A stretch of DNA of 64,000 nucleotides from Nocardia sp. XZ_19_385 (GCF_015355755.1 NZ_JACVEE010000001.1:2356001-2420000); one strand, 5' to 3'. Numbered from the stretch's first letter, positions 33,545 to 43,717 are shown. Notes: generated from the letters alone by a model not told the origin. Program-made: numbers and translations.

Positions 33545-33806
33545 GGTCGTGTCGCAACTTGAGTAGCACCAGTCCGGCGGTGCAGGCCAGTATCAACCCG
33601 GCCACCGCGATTTCGACATGCAGCCCGGCGATGCCGAGCGCGGCGCCGACGACGCCGCCGATGAAGAACAGCCAGGCGAAGGTCCGCGAGAGGATCGTGG
33701 ACAGACGCTGCGGCGGTTTCGACCCCTGGGGCTGCGATGGTGCGGTAGCTGCCGGATCGGCGGCTTCGGACTCGGCTCGCAGCGGAGTTGTCGAGTAAGC
33801 TCCCAT
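33519..33806 (-). CDS. Small membrane protein with two helices
   Basis: 95 residues from the ATG at 33806 (MGAYSTT; AGGGAG is better spaced for it than for the ATG one codon upstream). A polar N terminus of about 40 residues is followed by two hydrophobic segments (FAWLFFIGGVVGAALGIAGL and IAVAGLILACTAGLVLL) and a charged C terminus. Function unknown. It overlaps the acetyltransferase gene, suggesting one operon. Confidence 0.75.
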   Translation of the reverse strand: MGAYSTTPLRAESEAADPAATAPSQPQGSKPPQRLSTILSRTFAWLFFIGGVVGAALGIAGLHVEIAVAGLILACTAGLVLLKLRHDRGVRAETD

Positions 33807-33809
33807 CAT

Positions 33810-34110
33810 CCACTCCCTCTAACCCGACTTCGATCAGAGTTGTTGTCGCAATAGGGTTCTCGAGCCCTCGGCAAATCTCTCATCTGGGTACAGGCGTCGC
33901 ACACGTAACTTTGCTCACACACGCTACGACCACACCGGTTGGTTCGAGGACGACACGTGCCAACGACACGCAATAGTCATCATTTCGATATCTGAATTAC
34001 GAGTATTTTAAATCGAAGTGTGAGCTGGTGAAACACCCGTGCCGTGGTAGCCGCAGTGCCGGACCTCGATTAAGGTGAGCCCCACTCGATTACACAGCAG
34101 GAGTGTCCCG
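33810..34110 (+). other. 300-bp intergenic region with an AT-rich core
   Basis: Lies between the divergent membrane-protein and lipoprotein genes. The stretch about 33970-34015 (with GATATC and ATTTTAAAT) is far more AT-rich than the rest of the window and may be promoter or bent DNA. No further gene is visible. Confidence 0.55.
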
Positions 34111-34737
34111 ATGGTGAGCAACAGGGCCAAGATCACCGGTCCGGCGATCGCAGCGGGGGCGGTTTCCGTCGGGCTCGTTCTCATCGGCGCGTGCGGAGTC
34201 GGCAAGCACGACACCTACGTGCCGCCCCCACCGTTGAAATCCGGACCGTCCGCCGCGATGGCCGTACAGAACGGAACCACGGTGACGGCACAGAAAGTCG
34301 TCATCCCGCCGTCCCCCACCTGGCAGGTGGCGCCGGCCGGTCCGCCGCGCCGCCCCGCGGGATATACGCCGATGACCACGCCCCCGGACAGCGAGATCGA
34401 CATCCCGGGCGAAACCGAGACCAGCACGCGCCCGCGCACCACCCGGCCGACGACACCGCGCACCACCGAGTCCGACGAGCCGACCACCACTCGGACCCGC
34501 CCTCGGACAACCGAACCCGAGGAGCCGACGACGACCCGGCGCCCGCCGGTGCCGACGACGACCGCGGCCGCCCCACCTCCGGTCGAGGAAACGCCCGCGC
34601 CCACCGAAGCCGCCCCGGTGGAAGTCGTCACCCCGATCGAAAGCCCGATGCCGGCCCCGGCGCCCATCGACGCGGCGGTCCCGGTGGAAACCACGGACCC
34701 CGTGGCAACTTCGACGCCGGTGCCGCCCACCGAGTAG
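34111..34737 (+). CDS. Pro/Thr-rich lipoprotein
   Basis: 208 residues from the ATG at 34111 with AGGAG upstream; a frame extension before it lacks a ribosome site. The signal peptide has a hydrophobic core (AIAAGAVSVGLVL) and the lipobox IGAC, so Cys at about residue 30 is the predicted lipidated residue. The mature part is almost all Pro, Thr, Ala and Arg (repeats of TRPTTPRTT and EPTTTR type) and lacks a folded domain. It is probably cell-wall-exposed and perhaps O-mannosylated. Confidence 0.82.
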   Translation: MVSNRAKITGPAIAAGAVSVGLVLIGACGVGKHDTYVPPPPLKSGPSAAMAVQNGTTVTAQKVVIPPSPTWQVAPAGPPRRPAGYTPMTTPPDSEIDIPGETETSTRPRTTRPTTPRTTESDEPTTTRTRPRTTEPEEPTTTRRPPVPTTTAAAPPPVEETPAPTEAAPVEVVTPIESPMPAPAPIDAAVPVETTDPVATSTPVPPTE

Positions 34738-34747
34738 ACCGCACGAA

Positions 34748-34779
34748 AAAGGCCGCCTTGTCAGCGCAAGGCGGCCTTT
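34748..34779 (+). terminator. Bidirectional intrinsic terminator
   Basis: Perfect 13-bp stem AAAGGCCGCCTTG / CAAGGCGGCCTTT with a 6-nt loop between two convergent genes. The outer A/T bases give a short U-run in both directions, making it the clearest terminator in the window. Confidence 0.9.
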
Positions 34780-34792
34780 CTCTTTCGGGGTC

Positions 34793-35911
34793 CTACAGCT
34801 CCGGCTGGTCGTACTCGCCAACCGCGGCACTGAGCACCTGCAAATGCTCCAGCGCGCCACCGAGCGTCCGCTCGATCGCGGTGAGCCGCGCGACGTAGTG
34901 GCTCACCGGGTACTCCGCGGTGACGCCGATACCGCCGTGCATCTGGATGGCTTCCTGCCCGACGTGCCGGGCGGAACGGCTGACCTGCAACCGAGCCCGC
35001 GAGGCGATCACCGGATCGGCCTTGCCGTCGGCCAGGGCCGCGTTGGCGTACAGGCTCATGCTGCGCGCCAGTTCCAGCGAGACATACATATTGGCGGCCC
35101 GCTGGGTCAGCGTCTGGAACTTCGAGAGCGTGACGCCGAACTGCTTGCGGGCCTTCAGGTAATCGGTGGTCAGCCGCAGCGCCTCTTCCATCGCGCCGAT
35201 GGATTCGGCGCAGAGCAGGGCCTGAGCGTGCACGATCGCCGTCTGGACCGCTTCGGCTGCCGCGCCCAGCAGTTCGGCCGGGGCGGAGGCGAACTCGATC
35301 TGCGCGCCGCGCTGCCCGTCCACCGTGCGGTAGGACTTGCGGCTGACGCCGCTGGCGTCGGCGGCGACCAGGAACAGGCCGAGGCCGCCGTCCGGCAGCG
35401 TCGCGCTGACCACGAGCTCGTCGGCGCAGTCGCCGTGCCCGACCGGGTTCTTGATGCCGGTCACGGTGTACGAATCACCCTGCGCCACCGCCTTGGTGGA
35501 CAGTTCGGCCGCGGGCCAGCGGGTGCCCGGCTCGCTGTGCGCGAAGGCGAGCAGCTTCTCGCCCGCCGCGACCTCGGGCAGGATCCGCTGCCGCTGTTCG
35601 GCCGAGCCGACCGCCGCCACCAGACCACCGGGCACCAGGACGGCGTCGAGGAGCGGTTCGGGCGCGAGCCGGCGGCCGATCTCCTCCAGCACCACCATGG
35701 TCTCCACCGGTCCGGCGTCCATGCCGCCGTCTTCCTCGCTGAAACTCAGGCCCAGCACGCCCAGTTCGGCGAGCTGCCGCCAGACATCGCGGCTCCAGCC
35801 GAGCTCGGTGTCGGTGACCTTCAGCCGGGACTCCGGGTCGTAGTTGCGCGCCAGCAGATCACGGACGGTGTCCCGGAGCATGACCTGCTCGTCGGTAAGT
35901 TCGAAATCCAT
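34793..35911 (-). CDS. Acyl-CoA dehydrogenase, shorter subunit
   Basis: 372 residues of the FadE fold: the N-terminal helical domain (MDFELTDEQVMLRDTVRDLL), a beta domain and a C-terminal helical domain with MHGGIGVTAEYPVSHYVARL. The FAD-binding TEPG-type motif is partly degenerate (HSEPGTRWP). It is nine bases downstream of another acyl-CoA dehydrogenase in the same direction. Such unequal pairs form alpha2-beta2 enzymes in mycobacterial steroid side-chain breakdown, which is the suggested role by analogy. Confidence 0.88.
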   Translation of the reverse strand: MDFELTDEQVMLRDTVRDLLARNYDPESRLKVTDTELGWSRDVWRQLAELGVLGLSFSEEDGGMDAGPVETMVVLEEIGRRLAPEPLLDAVLVPGGLVAAVGSAEQRQRILPEVAAGEKLLAFAHSEPGTRWPAAELSTKAVAQGDSYTVTGIKNPVGHGDCADELVVSATLPDGGLGLFLVAADASGVSRKSYRTVDGQRGAQIEFASAPAELLGAAAEAVQTAIVHAQALLCAESIGAMEEALRLTTDYLKARKQFGVTLSKFQTLTQRAANMYVSLELARSMSLYANAALADGKADPVIASRARLQVSRSARHVGQEAIQMHGGIGVTAEYPVSHYVARLTAIERTLGGALEHLQVLSAAVGEYDQPEL

Positions 35912-35920
35912 GGTGTCGCC

Positions 35921-37096
<1,176 letters not shown>

Positions 37097-37269
37097 ACAG
37101 GACTCCGTCCATGTCTCGTACTTCCGAGCCGAACTTACCCTCTGGTAATCGTGCGCTGTCAGGGGGATCACATGGAGACAACACGCAGGGGCGCGAGCGA
37201 GACGGGGAACTGGTACGTTGCTGGCGACGGGGTATGGGGACCCCCTGGTTTATTTCGAGGAGAATTTGA

Positions 37270-38016
37270 GTGAACGGCAGAACCATCGCGCGGGCGACGG
37301 CGGCAGTGACATCTCTCGGCATCGGCGCGGTTCTGACCATGGCGGGTCCGGCCTCGGCCGAGCCGAACAGCCCCGATATCCAGGGCGCACTCGCCCAGCT
37401 CACCGAAAAAGCCGGCGCGGACGTGTCCGGCCAGGCCGGTGTCGCCGCGCTCTCGCAGTACACCCAGCTCGTCGACGTCTCCCAGCTGCGCGGGATCACC
37501 CCCGGCTGGACACCCTTCGCCTACGCCGCCCCCACCTTCGGCTGCGGTAGCAACGGCCCGATCACCACGATCATCGCCGCCGCCAATTCCCTGGGCCCGC
37601 AGCTCGCCGAAACCCCGAACCCGTCCCCGGGCTCGCTGCGCTTCAGCGCCTCCCCCGCGCACACCGGCATTCCGCTGAACTCCGGCCTGGTTGTCGCGTG
37701 GGTCAACGTCAACAACGGCGCGAGCGGCATCGACATTCTCGACGACCGCACCGAGGCGGGCCTGCCCTCGCTCACCAAGACGGTGAATTCCGGGCCGGGC
37801 ACCGTGATCGCCTCGATGTGGGGTGTCATCAACTACCCGTTCGCGAACTGCGTGATGACGCCGACCGTCGGACTGTTCTCCGTGCCGGATCTGCCGCCGC
37901 CGCCCGCGCCGGATGCGCCCGCGGAACCCGGCCCGAACACCGGTTCCGGCGATGCCATCCCGGCCCCGCAGGCCCCCGCCTCCATCAACGAGGACCTGCG
38001 CAAGCCCACCAGCTAG
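37270..38016 (+). CDS. Secreted protein of unknown function
   Basis: 248 residues from a GTG with GAGGAG upstream. A typical Sec signal peptide ends at ASA-EP (about residue 33). The mature domain (about 150 residues) contains two Cys (FGCGSN and FANCVM) likely to form a disulfide and a core rich in small residues, followed by a Pro-rich tail ([17 protein letters not shown]). I do not recognise a named family. The stop overlaps that of the convergent epoxide hydrolase. Confidence 0.8.
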   Translation: MNGRTIARATAAVTSLGIGAVLTMAGPASAEPNSPDIQGALAQLTEKAGADVSGQAGVAALSQYTQLVDVSQLRGITPGWTPFAYAAPTFGCGSNGPITTIIAAANSLGPQLAETPNPSPGSLRFSASPAHTGIPLNSGLVVAWVNVNNGASGIDILDDRTEAGLPSLTKTVNSGPGTVIASMWGVINYPFANCVMTPTVGLFSVPDLPPPPAPDAPAEPGPNTGSGDAIPAPQAPASINEDLRKPTS

Positions 38017-39152
38017 CTCAACTTCGCGAAGAACGCGCGGATATCGGCGGCATGCATCTCCGGAACTTCCATCGCCACGAAGTGGTTTCCGGTGTTGCCC
38101 TCCGGCCAGTGCACGATGTCGTTGTCCTGCTCGGCAAGTCGGCGCATCAGCGCTGAACCGCCGCCGTAGGTCCCGGTCGGCACCAGCTTCTGTCCGCTGG
38201 GCCATTCGAATCCGCCCGCTTTGCCCAGGCCTTCGTACATCGGCCAGGACGATGACGCCACGGTATTCGTGAACCAGTACAGGCTGATGTTCGTCAGCAG
38301 GTGATCGCGATCCATCACGTCCTCGGCTTTGTCGGCCAGCGGCGTGAACTCGTCGAATTTCCGCATGAGCCAAGCCAAGAGGCCCACCGGCGAATCGGTC
38401 CACGCCTGCGCGAACGTCTGCGGCGCCGCCTTCAGCACCTCATGGTGATTGACGCCGCCGGACATCCACTGCTGCATCATGTCCCACTCCGCGCGCTCGT
38501 CGGCGGACATGGTCGGGACATCCGCCTCGGTGGGCATGCCGATGCCGCCGTCGAGATGCACGCCCACCACCCTCTCCGGCGCCGCGATCGCCATTTCCGG
38601 TGCGACATAAGCACCTAGATCCCCGCCCTGCGTCCCGTAGCGCTCGTATCCGAGGCGGGCCATCAACTCCACCCACATCCGGGCCACCCGCTTGATCGTC
38701 ATCCCTTCCTCCCGTGGGCCTTCCGAGAAAGCGAAACCCGGCACCGACGGAATCACCACGTGGAAGGCCTGCGCCGAATCCAGTCCGTGCGCACGCGGGT
38801 CCGCCAGCAGCCCAACGGTTTTCGTGAATTCCACGAACGTGTTCGGCCACCCGTGGGTCAGGAGCAACGGCAGCGCGTCCGGCTCCGGCGACCGCACATG
38901 CACGAAATGCACGTCCAGCCCTTCGATCTCGGTCACGAACTGCGGCAACTCGTTCAACGCCGCTTCCTGTGCGCGCCAATCGAACTCGGTCCGCCAGTAC
39001 TCGGCCAGCTCCTTCAGGTACTCGACCGGCACCCCACGATCGGAGGGGTTACCCGGCAGCTGCGCCGCCCACCGGGTCCGAGCAAGCCGGTCGTGCAGGT
39101 CATCGAGGTCGGCCTGCGGAATGTCGATGCGGAAAGTTCTGATCGAAGTCAT
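38013..39152 (-). CDS. Epoxide hydrolase family protein
   Basis: 379 residues. An N-terminal EHN domain ([22 protein letters not shown]) precedes an alpha/beta-hydrolase core: oxyanion [10 protein letters not shown], the nucleophile Asp in [11 protein letters not shown], and the C-terminal His in [11 protein letters not shown]. It is the soluble (microsomal-type) epoxide hydrolase family that opens epoxides to diols. The ATG at 39152 was chosen because TAACTT lies exactly 7 nt upstream; an ATG seven codons earlier is the alternative. Divergent from a WYL regulator with a palindrome between them. Confidence 0.9.
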   Translation of the reverse strand: MTSIRTFRIDIPQADLDDLHDRLARTRWAAQLPGNPSDRGVPVEYLKELAEYWRTEFDWRAQEAALNELPQFVTEIEGLDVHFVHVRSPEPDALPLLLTHGWPNTFVEFTKTVGLLADPRAHGLDSAQAFHVVIPSVPGFAFSEGPREEGMTIKRVARMWVELMARLGYERYGTQGGDLGAYVAPEMAIAAPERVVGVHLDGGIGMPTEADVPTMSADERAEWDMMQQWMSGGVNHHEVLKAAPQTFAQAWTDSPVGLLAWLMRKFDEFTPLADKAEDVMDRDHLLTNISLYWFTNTVASSSWPMYEGLGKAGGFEWPSGQKLVPTGTYGGGSALMRRLAEQDNDIVHWPEGNTGNHFVAMEVPEMHAADIRAFFAKLS

Positions 39153-39173
39153 GTCGACCAAGTTAGGAGCCAT

Positions 39174-39194
39174 CTAGGACCATTCAGGTCCTAG
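39174..39194 (+). promoter_or_regulatory. Palindromic operator between epoxide hydrolase and WYL regulator
   Basis: CTAGGAC-N7-GTCCTAG, a perfect 7-bp inverted repeat. It lies near the -35 position of the leaderless epoxide hydrolase promoter and just upstream of TAGAAT (39200-39205), the probable -10 of the regulator gene. Likely target of the WYL regulator itself. Confidence 0.65.
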
Positions 39195-39215
39195 TTCTCT
39201 AGAATCCTGAAAACC

Positions 39216-40175
39216 ATGACCGACACCCCCGCTCGCCTGCTGCGCCTGCTCTCCCTGCTCCAAACGCCGCGCGAATGGCCGGGCAGCGAGCTGGCCCTGC
39301 GCCTCGGCGTCACCGACCGCACCGTCCGCCGCGACATCGACCGCCTCCGCGACCTCGGCTACCCAGTCGAAGCCACTCTCGGCGCGACCGGCGGCTACCG
39401 CCTCGTAGCGGGCAAAGCCATGCCACCACTGCTCCTCGACGACGAGGAAGCCGTCGCCATCGCCGTCGGCCTGCGCACCGCCGCGGCCTCCGCCATCACC
39501 GGCATCGATGAAGCCGCGGTCCGCGCCCTCACCAAACTCGACCAGGTACTGCCCGCGAAACTCCGCCGCCGCGTCAAAGTCCTCGGCACCGCGGTGGCTC
39601 TCCCCACCGACGACGGCCCCACCGTCGACCCGGAGGTGCTCACCACCCTGGCCGCAGCCGTAACCAACACCGAGCGCGTCCGTTTCACCTACACCGGCGG
39701 CACCGCTTCCCGCCGCCACATCGAACCCCTCGGCGTAGTCAGCTCCCGCCGCCGCTGGTACCTCGTCGGCCACGACCTGGACCGCGCCGACTGGCGCATC
39801 TTCCGCGTAGACCGCATCACCACCCCCCACCCCACCGGCGCCCGCTTCACCCCCCGCCCCCTACCCGCAGCGGACGCCGCCGCTTACGTAGCGGGCCAGC
39901 GAACCGACTGGGGCACACCAGAATTCCACGTCTCGGCCACCATCCAAGCCCCAGCCCACCAGATTTCCGGCCGCCTGGGCGACTCCCCCGGCGACCTCAC
40001 CCCACTCACCGCCCACTCCTGCCGCCTCGAAGCCACCCGAGACGACTCCCCAGAGTGGTTGGCCCACCGCCTGATCGCCCTGGGCGTCGACTTCGAAGTC
40101 CACGAACCCGCAGAACTCATCACCCAACTGAACGCCATCGCCACCCGCCTCAACCACGCCACCAGCCGACGCTAA
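39216..40175 (+). CDS. YafY-type WYL-domain transcriptional regulator
   Basis: 319 residues. The N-terminal DeoR-like winged helix (ELALRLGVTDRTVRRDIDRLRDLGYPV) is followed by the WYL domain (about residues 140-210; the motif appears as RRWYLVGHDLDR) and a WCX-type C-terminal region. Such proteins sense small ligands or nucleic acids. It is divergent from the epoxide hydrolase and probably controls it. Codons are unusually C-ending compared with neighbours. Confidence 0.92.
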   Translation: MTDTPARLLRLLSLLQTPREWPGSELALRLGVTDRTVRRDIDRLRDLGYPVEATLGATGGYRLVAGKAMPPLLLDDEEAVAIAVGLRTAAASAITGIDEAAVRALTKLDQVLPAKLRRRVKVLGTAVALPTDDGPTVDPEVLTTLAAAVTNTERVRFTYTGGTASRRHIEPLGVVSSRRRWYLVGHDLDRADWRIFRVDRITTPHPTGARFTPRPLPAADAAAYVAGQRTDWGTPEFHVSATIQAPAHQISGRLGDSPGDLTPLTAHSCRLEATRDDSPEWLAHRLIALGVDFEVHEPAELITQLNAIATRLNHATSRR

Positions 40176-40242
40176 GGAGCCCTGAGCGGCACACCACGGG
40201 GTTCTACTCAGCGTTTGCCTCAACCATGTACCGCTCACACGG

Positions 40243-40995
40243 TCAGCCGAGGGCTGCGGCGCGAACGTCTGGATGTGGATCGAGGGCGAGGCGGGCGAGG
40301 AGCTCTCGGGCGTCCCGGCCGCGGAATTTTCGGAGCGCCTCAGCGAGGACTTCGCGAACTTCGGCATTCGGATGGTCGACGAGGTATGCGAGATCGGCTG
40401 CGTCGCCACGACTTCTGGCGCCAAGGCCCCACAGCGCGCTCATGACATCGGAGTCATCCGCAGCGTCTCGGAGTTGTTGCAACAAGGCGGGTTTGGTGGG
40501 TGCGGGCGGGTCACCGAAGCGAGCGCGAATGTCAGCCGCTTTGAAGGCGCCGACGGGCAAGCAGACCGGGCAGGCGCAGGGCGGCCGACCGTGCTGATCC
40601 GGCGCATAGCGCCAGCCACTTACTTGCCGCACGTGACGAACTCGATGGATGGCGGCCGCGGGAATCGCCCGCGGGACGAAGATTTCATACCCGCGGGGGT
40701 CGTCGGCCTCGGCGATCAACGCCGACGCCGCAGCCGCAGTGGCCTCCGCACCATGCTTCGCGAAATGCCCCACGAGCACGACTTCATCGTCCGGAATCCG
40801 GAAGTCGACGGCAACGAACAGCCGCTGACCACCCCGGCGCAACTCCCGAACCCATTGGTGCGCAATCACATACGACGGCAGCATCGGCATGCAGTACACG
40901 CCGGTTCGCACACCGTAACCACTCTCCGCACGAATACCCGCACGACGAATACGCCGGACATACTTCTCCGGACTCAAATGCACGAACAACGCCAT
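40243..40995 (-). CDS. HEAT-repeat protein with possible ART-like N-terminal domain
   Basis: 250 residues. The N-terminal 130 residues begin LFVHLSPEKYVRRIRRAGIRA and continue GVYCMPML, then LFVAVDFRIPDDEVV, reminiscent of the fold opening in ADP-ribosyltransferase-like families (His near the start, a helix, then G-V-Y). A CACPVC cluster (about residue 145) may bind zinc. The C-terminal 80 residues are two or three HEAT repeats (DHPNAEVREVLAEAL and DPHPDVRAAALG). Function unknown; the ART link is inference. TAGTGT lies 6 nt before the ATG. Confidence 0.75.
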   Translation of the reverse strand: MALFVHLSPEKYVRRIRRAGIRAESGYGVRTGVYCMPMLPSYVIAHQWVRELRRGGQRLFVAVDFRIPDDEVVLVGHFAKHGAEATAAAASALIAEADDPRGYEIFVPRAIPAAAIHRVRHVRQVSGWRYAPDQHGRPPCACPVCLPVGAFKAADIRARFGDPPAPTKPALLQQLRDAADDSDVMSALWGLGARSRGDAADLAYLVDHPNAEVREVLAEALRKFRGRDARELLARLALDPHPDVRAAALG

Positions 40996-41046
40996 CGCCT
41001 CACACTAGGCGGTCGGAAACTCGCCGAGCCATCCCAGCATTCGGCC

Positions 41047-41610
41047 TCAGTAGGCGCCGAAGACGTTGTCGATGGAGCCGTAGCGGGCGGCGGCGTAATT
41101 GCAGGCGGCGGCGATGTTGGCGATGGGGTCGTAGATGTCCCAGGAGGTGCCTTCGACGTGGTAGCGCTCGAAGGTGGGGTCGATTACCTGGAGGAGGCCC
41201 TTGGAGGGGATGCCGGCGGCGGCGTTGGAGTCCCAGAGGTTGATGGCGTGGGGGTTGCCGCCGGATTCGCGGAGGATGTTGCGGTGGATGCCCTCGTAGC
41301 TGCCGGGGATGCCGTGCTTGGACAGGACGTAGAGCGCGTTCTTGATCCAGCCGTCGAGGTCGTCGGCGAAGAGCGGTTCCGGGGGCGGGAGCAGGCCGGC
41401 GAGCGGGGCCGGGAGTTGCTGGACCAAGCCCTGGACCTGGTTCTGCTGGTCCTGCGGGAGGCCCTGCTGGGCCTGTTGCGCCTGCTGCTGCAATTGCTGA
41501 GCGGGCTGCCGCAGGGGCTCCGGAACGCCGGGGACCTCGGCGGAGGCGAAGACGGGCACGGCCGAGAGGGTGACGATGACCGCGAGGGGGAACAGTTTGC
41601 GCAATGTCAT
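41047..41610 (-). CDS. Secreted lytic transglycosylase (SLT-like) protein
   Basis: 187 residues. The signal peptide ends at ASA-EV (about residue 24). A Gln/Pro-rich linker (residues about 35-75) leads to an SLT-like lysozyme-fold domain with the catalytic Glu in NILRESGGNPHAIN and the companion SKGLLQVIDPTFERY and YDPIANIAAACNYAAARYG. It should cleave peptidoglycan in the cell wall. About 90 bases upstream of the start lie three 11-bp repeats of the Pho-box type, suggesting control by phosphate supply. Confidence 0.9.
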   Translation of the reverse strand: MTLRKLFPLAVIVTLSAVPVFASAEVPGVPEPLRQPAQQLQQQAQQAQQGLPQDQQNQVQGLVQQLPAPLAGLLPPPEPLFADDLDGWIKNALYVLSKHGIPGSYEGIHRNILRESGGNPHAINLWDSNAAAGIPSKGLLQVIDPTFERYHVEGTSWDIYDPIANIAAACNYAAARYGSIDNVFGAY

Positions 41611-41702
41611 GGGGACGCGATTCCTGGCTGATTCGGGTTCAGATTCCGCGGCTATAACCGGGCGCGCGGTCTGGTTTGGAAGGTCACAGAGTGGTCGCGG
41701 TA

Positions 41703-41731
41703 GGTGAACATAAACTTAACGGCCGGTGAAC
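41703..41731 (-). promoter_or_regulatory. Pho-type box: three 11-bp direct repeats
   Basis: On the minus strand GTTCACC-GGCC, GTTAAGT-TTAT and GTTCACC begin 11 bp apart (plus-strand units at 41703-41709, 41714-41720 and 41725-41731). GTTCACC repeated every 11 bp is the recognised site of actinobacterial phosphate regulators (Streptomyces PhoP, mycobacterial RegX3). A TTATAG -10 candidate lies at 41652-41657, between it and the transglycosylase gene. Confidence 0.65.
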
Positions 41732-41795
41732 AAATGGAGCAGCCGACGGAGCGCCCCGCTCAGCGGCAGATTCCCCAGGCGAATTGAGACTTGTG

Positions 41796-42428
41796 TCACA
41801 TCCGCGCGGCCAGCGCGAACCGGACGAAATCGCACACGGCGACGACCGGATCGGCATCGGGCGGGTACAGGCCCTGGAGCTGCCCGAGGACAGTGGCCAG
41901 CGCGATCGAGGCCAGGAGCTCGGCGGCGGTCGGGATGTCCAGGTCGTCCCGGAAGTAGCCGTGCGCGATGCCGAGCCGGAGAAAGATATCGGCGTGCGCG
42001 ACCGAGCGGCCGTAGTTGTCGGACAGCCGCTGTGCGACCTCGGCGTCGATGGCCGCCGCCTTGAACGCGAGGAACAGCACCAGCTCGGAATCGTTGCGGG
42101 CGAGTTCCAGCAGCCTGCGCACCACATGGGCGATCGCCTCGACGGCCGCGTCGAGCGTCGGAGCGGGACGATCGGCCAGACCCGCCAGCGCGTAGTCGCG
42201 GAACTCGCGGAACCAGTCGTCGAACACGGCGTCGAGGATTTCGCGGCGGCTGCCGAAATAGGTGTAGAAGGAGCCGTGGCTGAGCCCGGCGTGCTCGGCG
42301 ATATCGGCGGCGGACACGCCGTGGTAGCCGCGCGCCAGGATGAGCGCGCGCGCCGAGGCGACCAGCGCTCCGCGACGCGCGGCCTGCACCGCCGCGGCCC
42401 GCTCTTCGGCGGAGGTGCGCTGGGTCAT
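41796..42428 (-). CDS. TetR family regulator (second of an overlapping pair)
   Basis: 210 residues. The N-terminal HTH (about residues 20-65) reads ARALILARGYHGVSAADIAEHAGLSHGSFYTYFGSRREILDAVF in overall pattern; the rest is the helical ligand domain. Its ATG overlaps the stop of the upstream TetR gene (ATGA). The two are the last genes of the mce transcription unit, so this may help regulate lipid import. Confidence 0.93.
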   Translation of the reverse strand: MTQRTSAEERAAAVQAARRGALVASARALILARGYHGVSAADIAEHAGLSHGSFYTYFGSRREILDAVFDDWFREFRDYALAGLADRPAPTLDAAVEAIAHVVRRLLELARNDSELVLFLAFKAAAIDAEVAQRLSDNYGRSVAHADIFLRLGIAHGYFRDDLDIPTAAELLASIALATVLGQLQGLYPPDADPVVAVCDFVRFALAARM

Positions 42429-43066
42429 GGCCGGTCTACCGCGAGCGCGCTACGGGCCATCAGCGTGGCGACAGCCATGTACCTGGTCAGTTCCGCGGGA
42501 ACAACCTGTCCTGCGCGCACCACCCGGATCAGGCCGGGAATGCTCAGTGACATCAAGGTGTGCGCGTAGACCTGAGGGTTCACCTCGGCCCGTACCCAGC
42601 CCGCCGCCTGCCCCTCGGCCAGGGCGCGCGCCAGCGTCGACATCATCAGATCGGCCAGCCCGCGCAATCGCAGCAGCAGTTCGTCGTCGGCCGCCCCGGC
42701 CTCCACCATGATCAGTTTCACCAATTCCGGTTCCCGCGCGAGCAATTCAGGCAGACCGGCGCACATCCGCTGTACCCGGGCGAGCAGATCCGCCAGCGAC
42801 TCGGCCGGCTCGAATAGCGGCTCGAGCTCGATCGCGGACAGCAACCGCTCGATCGAATAGTCGAAAACACTGTGCAGGATCTCGGATTTGGACGCGAAGT
42901 ACCGATAGACGGTGCCGTGCCCCAGCCCGGCCTGCCGCGCGATCTCCTCGATCGTGGTGTCCTCGTAGCCCTGTGCGGCGAAGACGACGTAGGCCGCTTC
43001 GGTGATCTGCGCGCGCCGGGCCTGCGCGATACCGGGCTGCGGCGGCCGGCCGCGACCAGGTGACAT
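42425..43066 (-). CDS. TetR family regulator (first of an overlapping pair)
   Basis: 213 residues. HTH at residues about 15-60 (AAQGYEDTTIEEIARQAGLG, then HGTVYRYFASKSEIL). A separate ligand-binding domain follows. It starts three bases after the Mce-associated gene and runs into the next TetR gene. A tandem of two TetR units recalls M. tuberculosis Mce3R, a single protein with two TetR domains that represses mce3. A palindromic operator is present at the mce promoter. Confidence 0.93.
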   Translation of the reverse strand: MSPGRGRPPQPGIAQARRAQITEAAYVVFAAQGYEDTTIEEIARQAGLGHGTVYRYFASKSEILHSVFDYSIERLLSAIELEPLFEPAESLADLLARVQRMCAGLPELLAREPELVKLIMVEAGAADDELLLRLRGLADLMMSTLARALAEGQAAGWVRAEVNPQVYAHTLMSLSIPGLIRVVRAGQVVPAELTRYMAVATLMARSALAVDRP

Positions 43067-43069
43067 GGC

Positions 43070-43717
43070 TTAGGGGGCGACCTTCTGTGGACCGTAATCG
43101 GTGACCTGCCAGGCGCCACCGTTCTTGGCGACGGTGACCGTCAGCAGGTTCGGCACCGAGGCCGGGTCCTTCTGCTGGACGTTCTGGGTGCGCTGGATCG
43201 CGAAAACCGTGACCCGGTACTGGTCGCCGGTCACCGAGTCGACGGCCGCGGAGACGGCGTTGCCGCTGGCTACGACCTGGGATTCGGTCATGATCTTGCC
43301 GAGGGTTTCGCGGACCTGCTTATAGCGCTCCCGCAGGGTATCGCCGGTGCCGTCGGTGACTGCGCCGAAGAAGGCGTCGAGGTTGCGATAATCGTAGGTG
43401 AGCGACCGCTTTACGTAATCGCGGGCGATCTCGGTGGCCCGCTGTTCATCCGCTGCGGCGGCCCGGAGGTCGGCGGTTTCGTTTGCGGCGGAACGCCATT
43501 GCGCACCGCAGAAGACCGCGACCACCGCGAGGATCGCGGCTACGGCGACCAGGATCGAGGACCGCCGGCCCGAATCGACGCGGTCCGCGTCGAGCGCGAG
43601 CGCGCGCGACGGAGCGGCTTCCGGCTTGCTGTCCTCCGGTTCTACGGCGTTCACGGAGTCCGATTGCGCTTCTTCGGTTTTCATAGCTGGGTCCTCACTC
43701 TCGATAGTTCGTGTCAT
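43070..43717 (-). CDS. Mce-associated membrane protein (Mas)
   Basis: 215 residues from the ATG that overlaps the MceF stop (ATGA); an ATG 11 codons downstream with GAGG upstream is an alternative (204 aa). An acidic N terminus is followed by one membrane helix (SILVAVAAILAVVAVFCGAQW, about residue 60) and a SnoaL-like extracytoplasmic domain with the TDYGPQKVAP end. Mas proteins are thought to stabilise or regulate Mce complexes. Only one is present in this operon. Confidence 0.86.
   Translation of the reverse strand: MTRTIESEDPAMKTEEAQSDSVNAVEPEDSKPEAAPSRALALDADRVDSGRRSSILVAVAAILAVVAVFCGAQWRSAANETADLRAAAADEQRATEIARDYVKRSLTYDYRNLDAFFGAVTDGTGDTLRERYKQVRETLGKIMTESQVVASGNAVSAAVDSVTGDQYRVTVFAIQRTQNVQQKDPASVPNLLTVTVAKNGGAWQVTDYGPQKVAP

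Noticed and set aside
40001..40240. C-rich low-complexity stretch at the WYL gene's 3' end as a repeat element
   Set aside because: It is ordinary C-ending codon usage in a conserved coding frame; no repeat unit.
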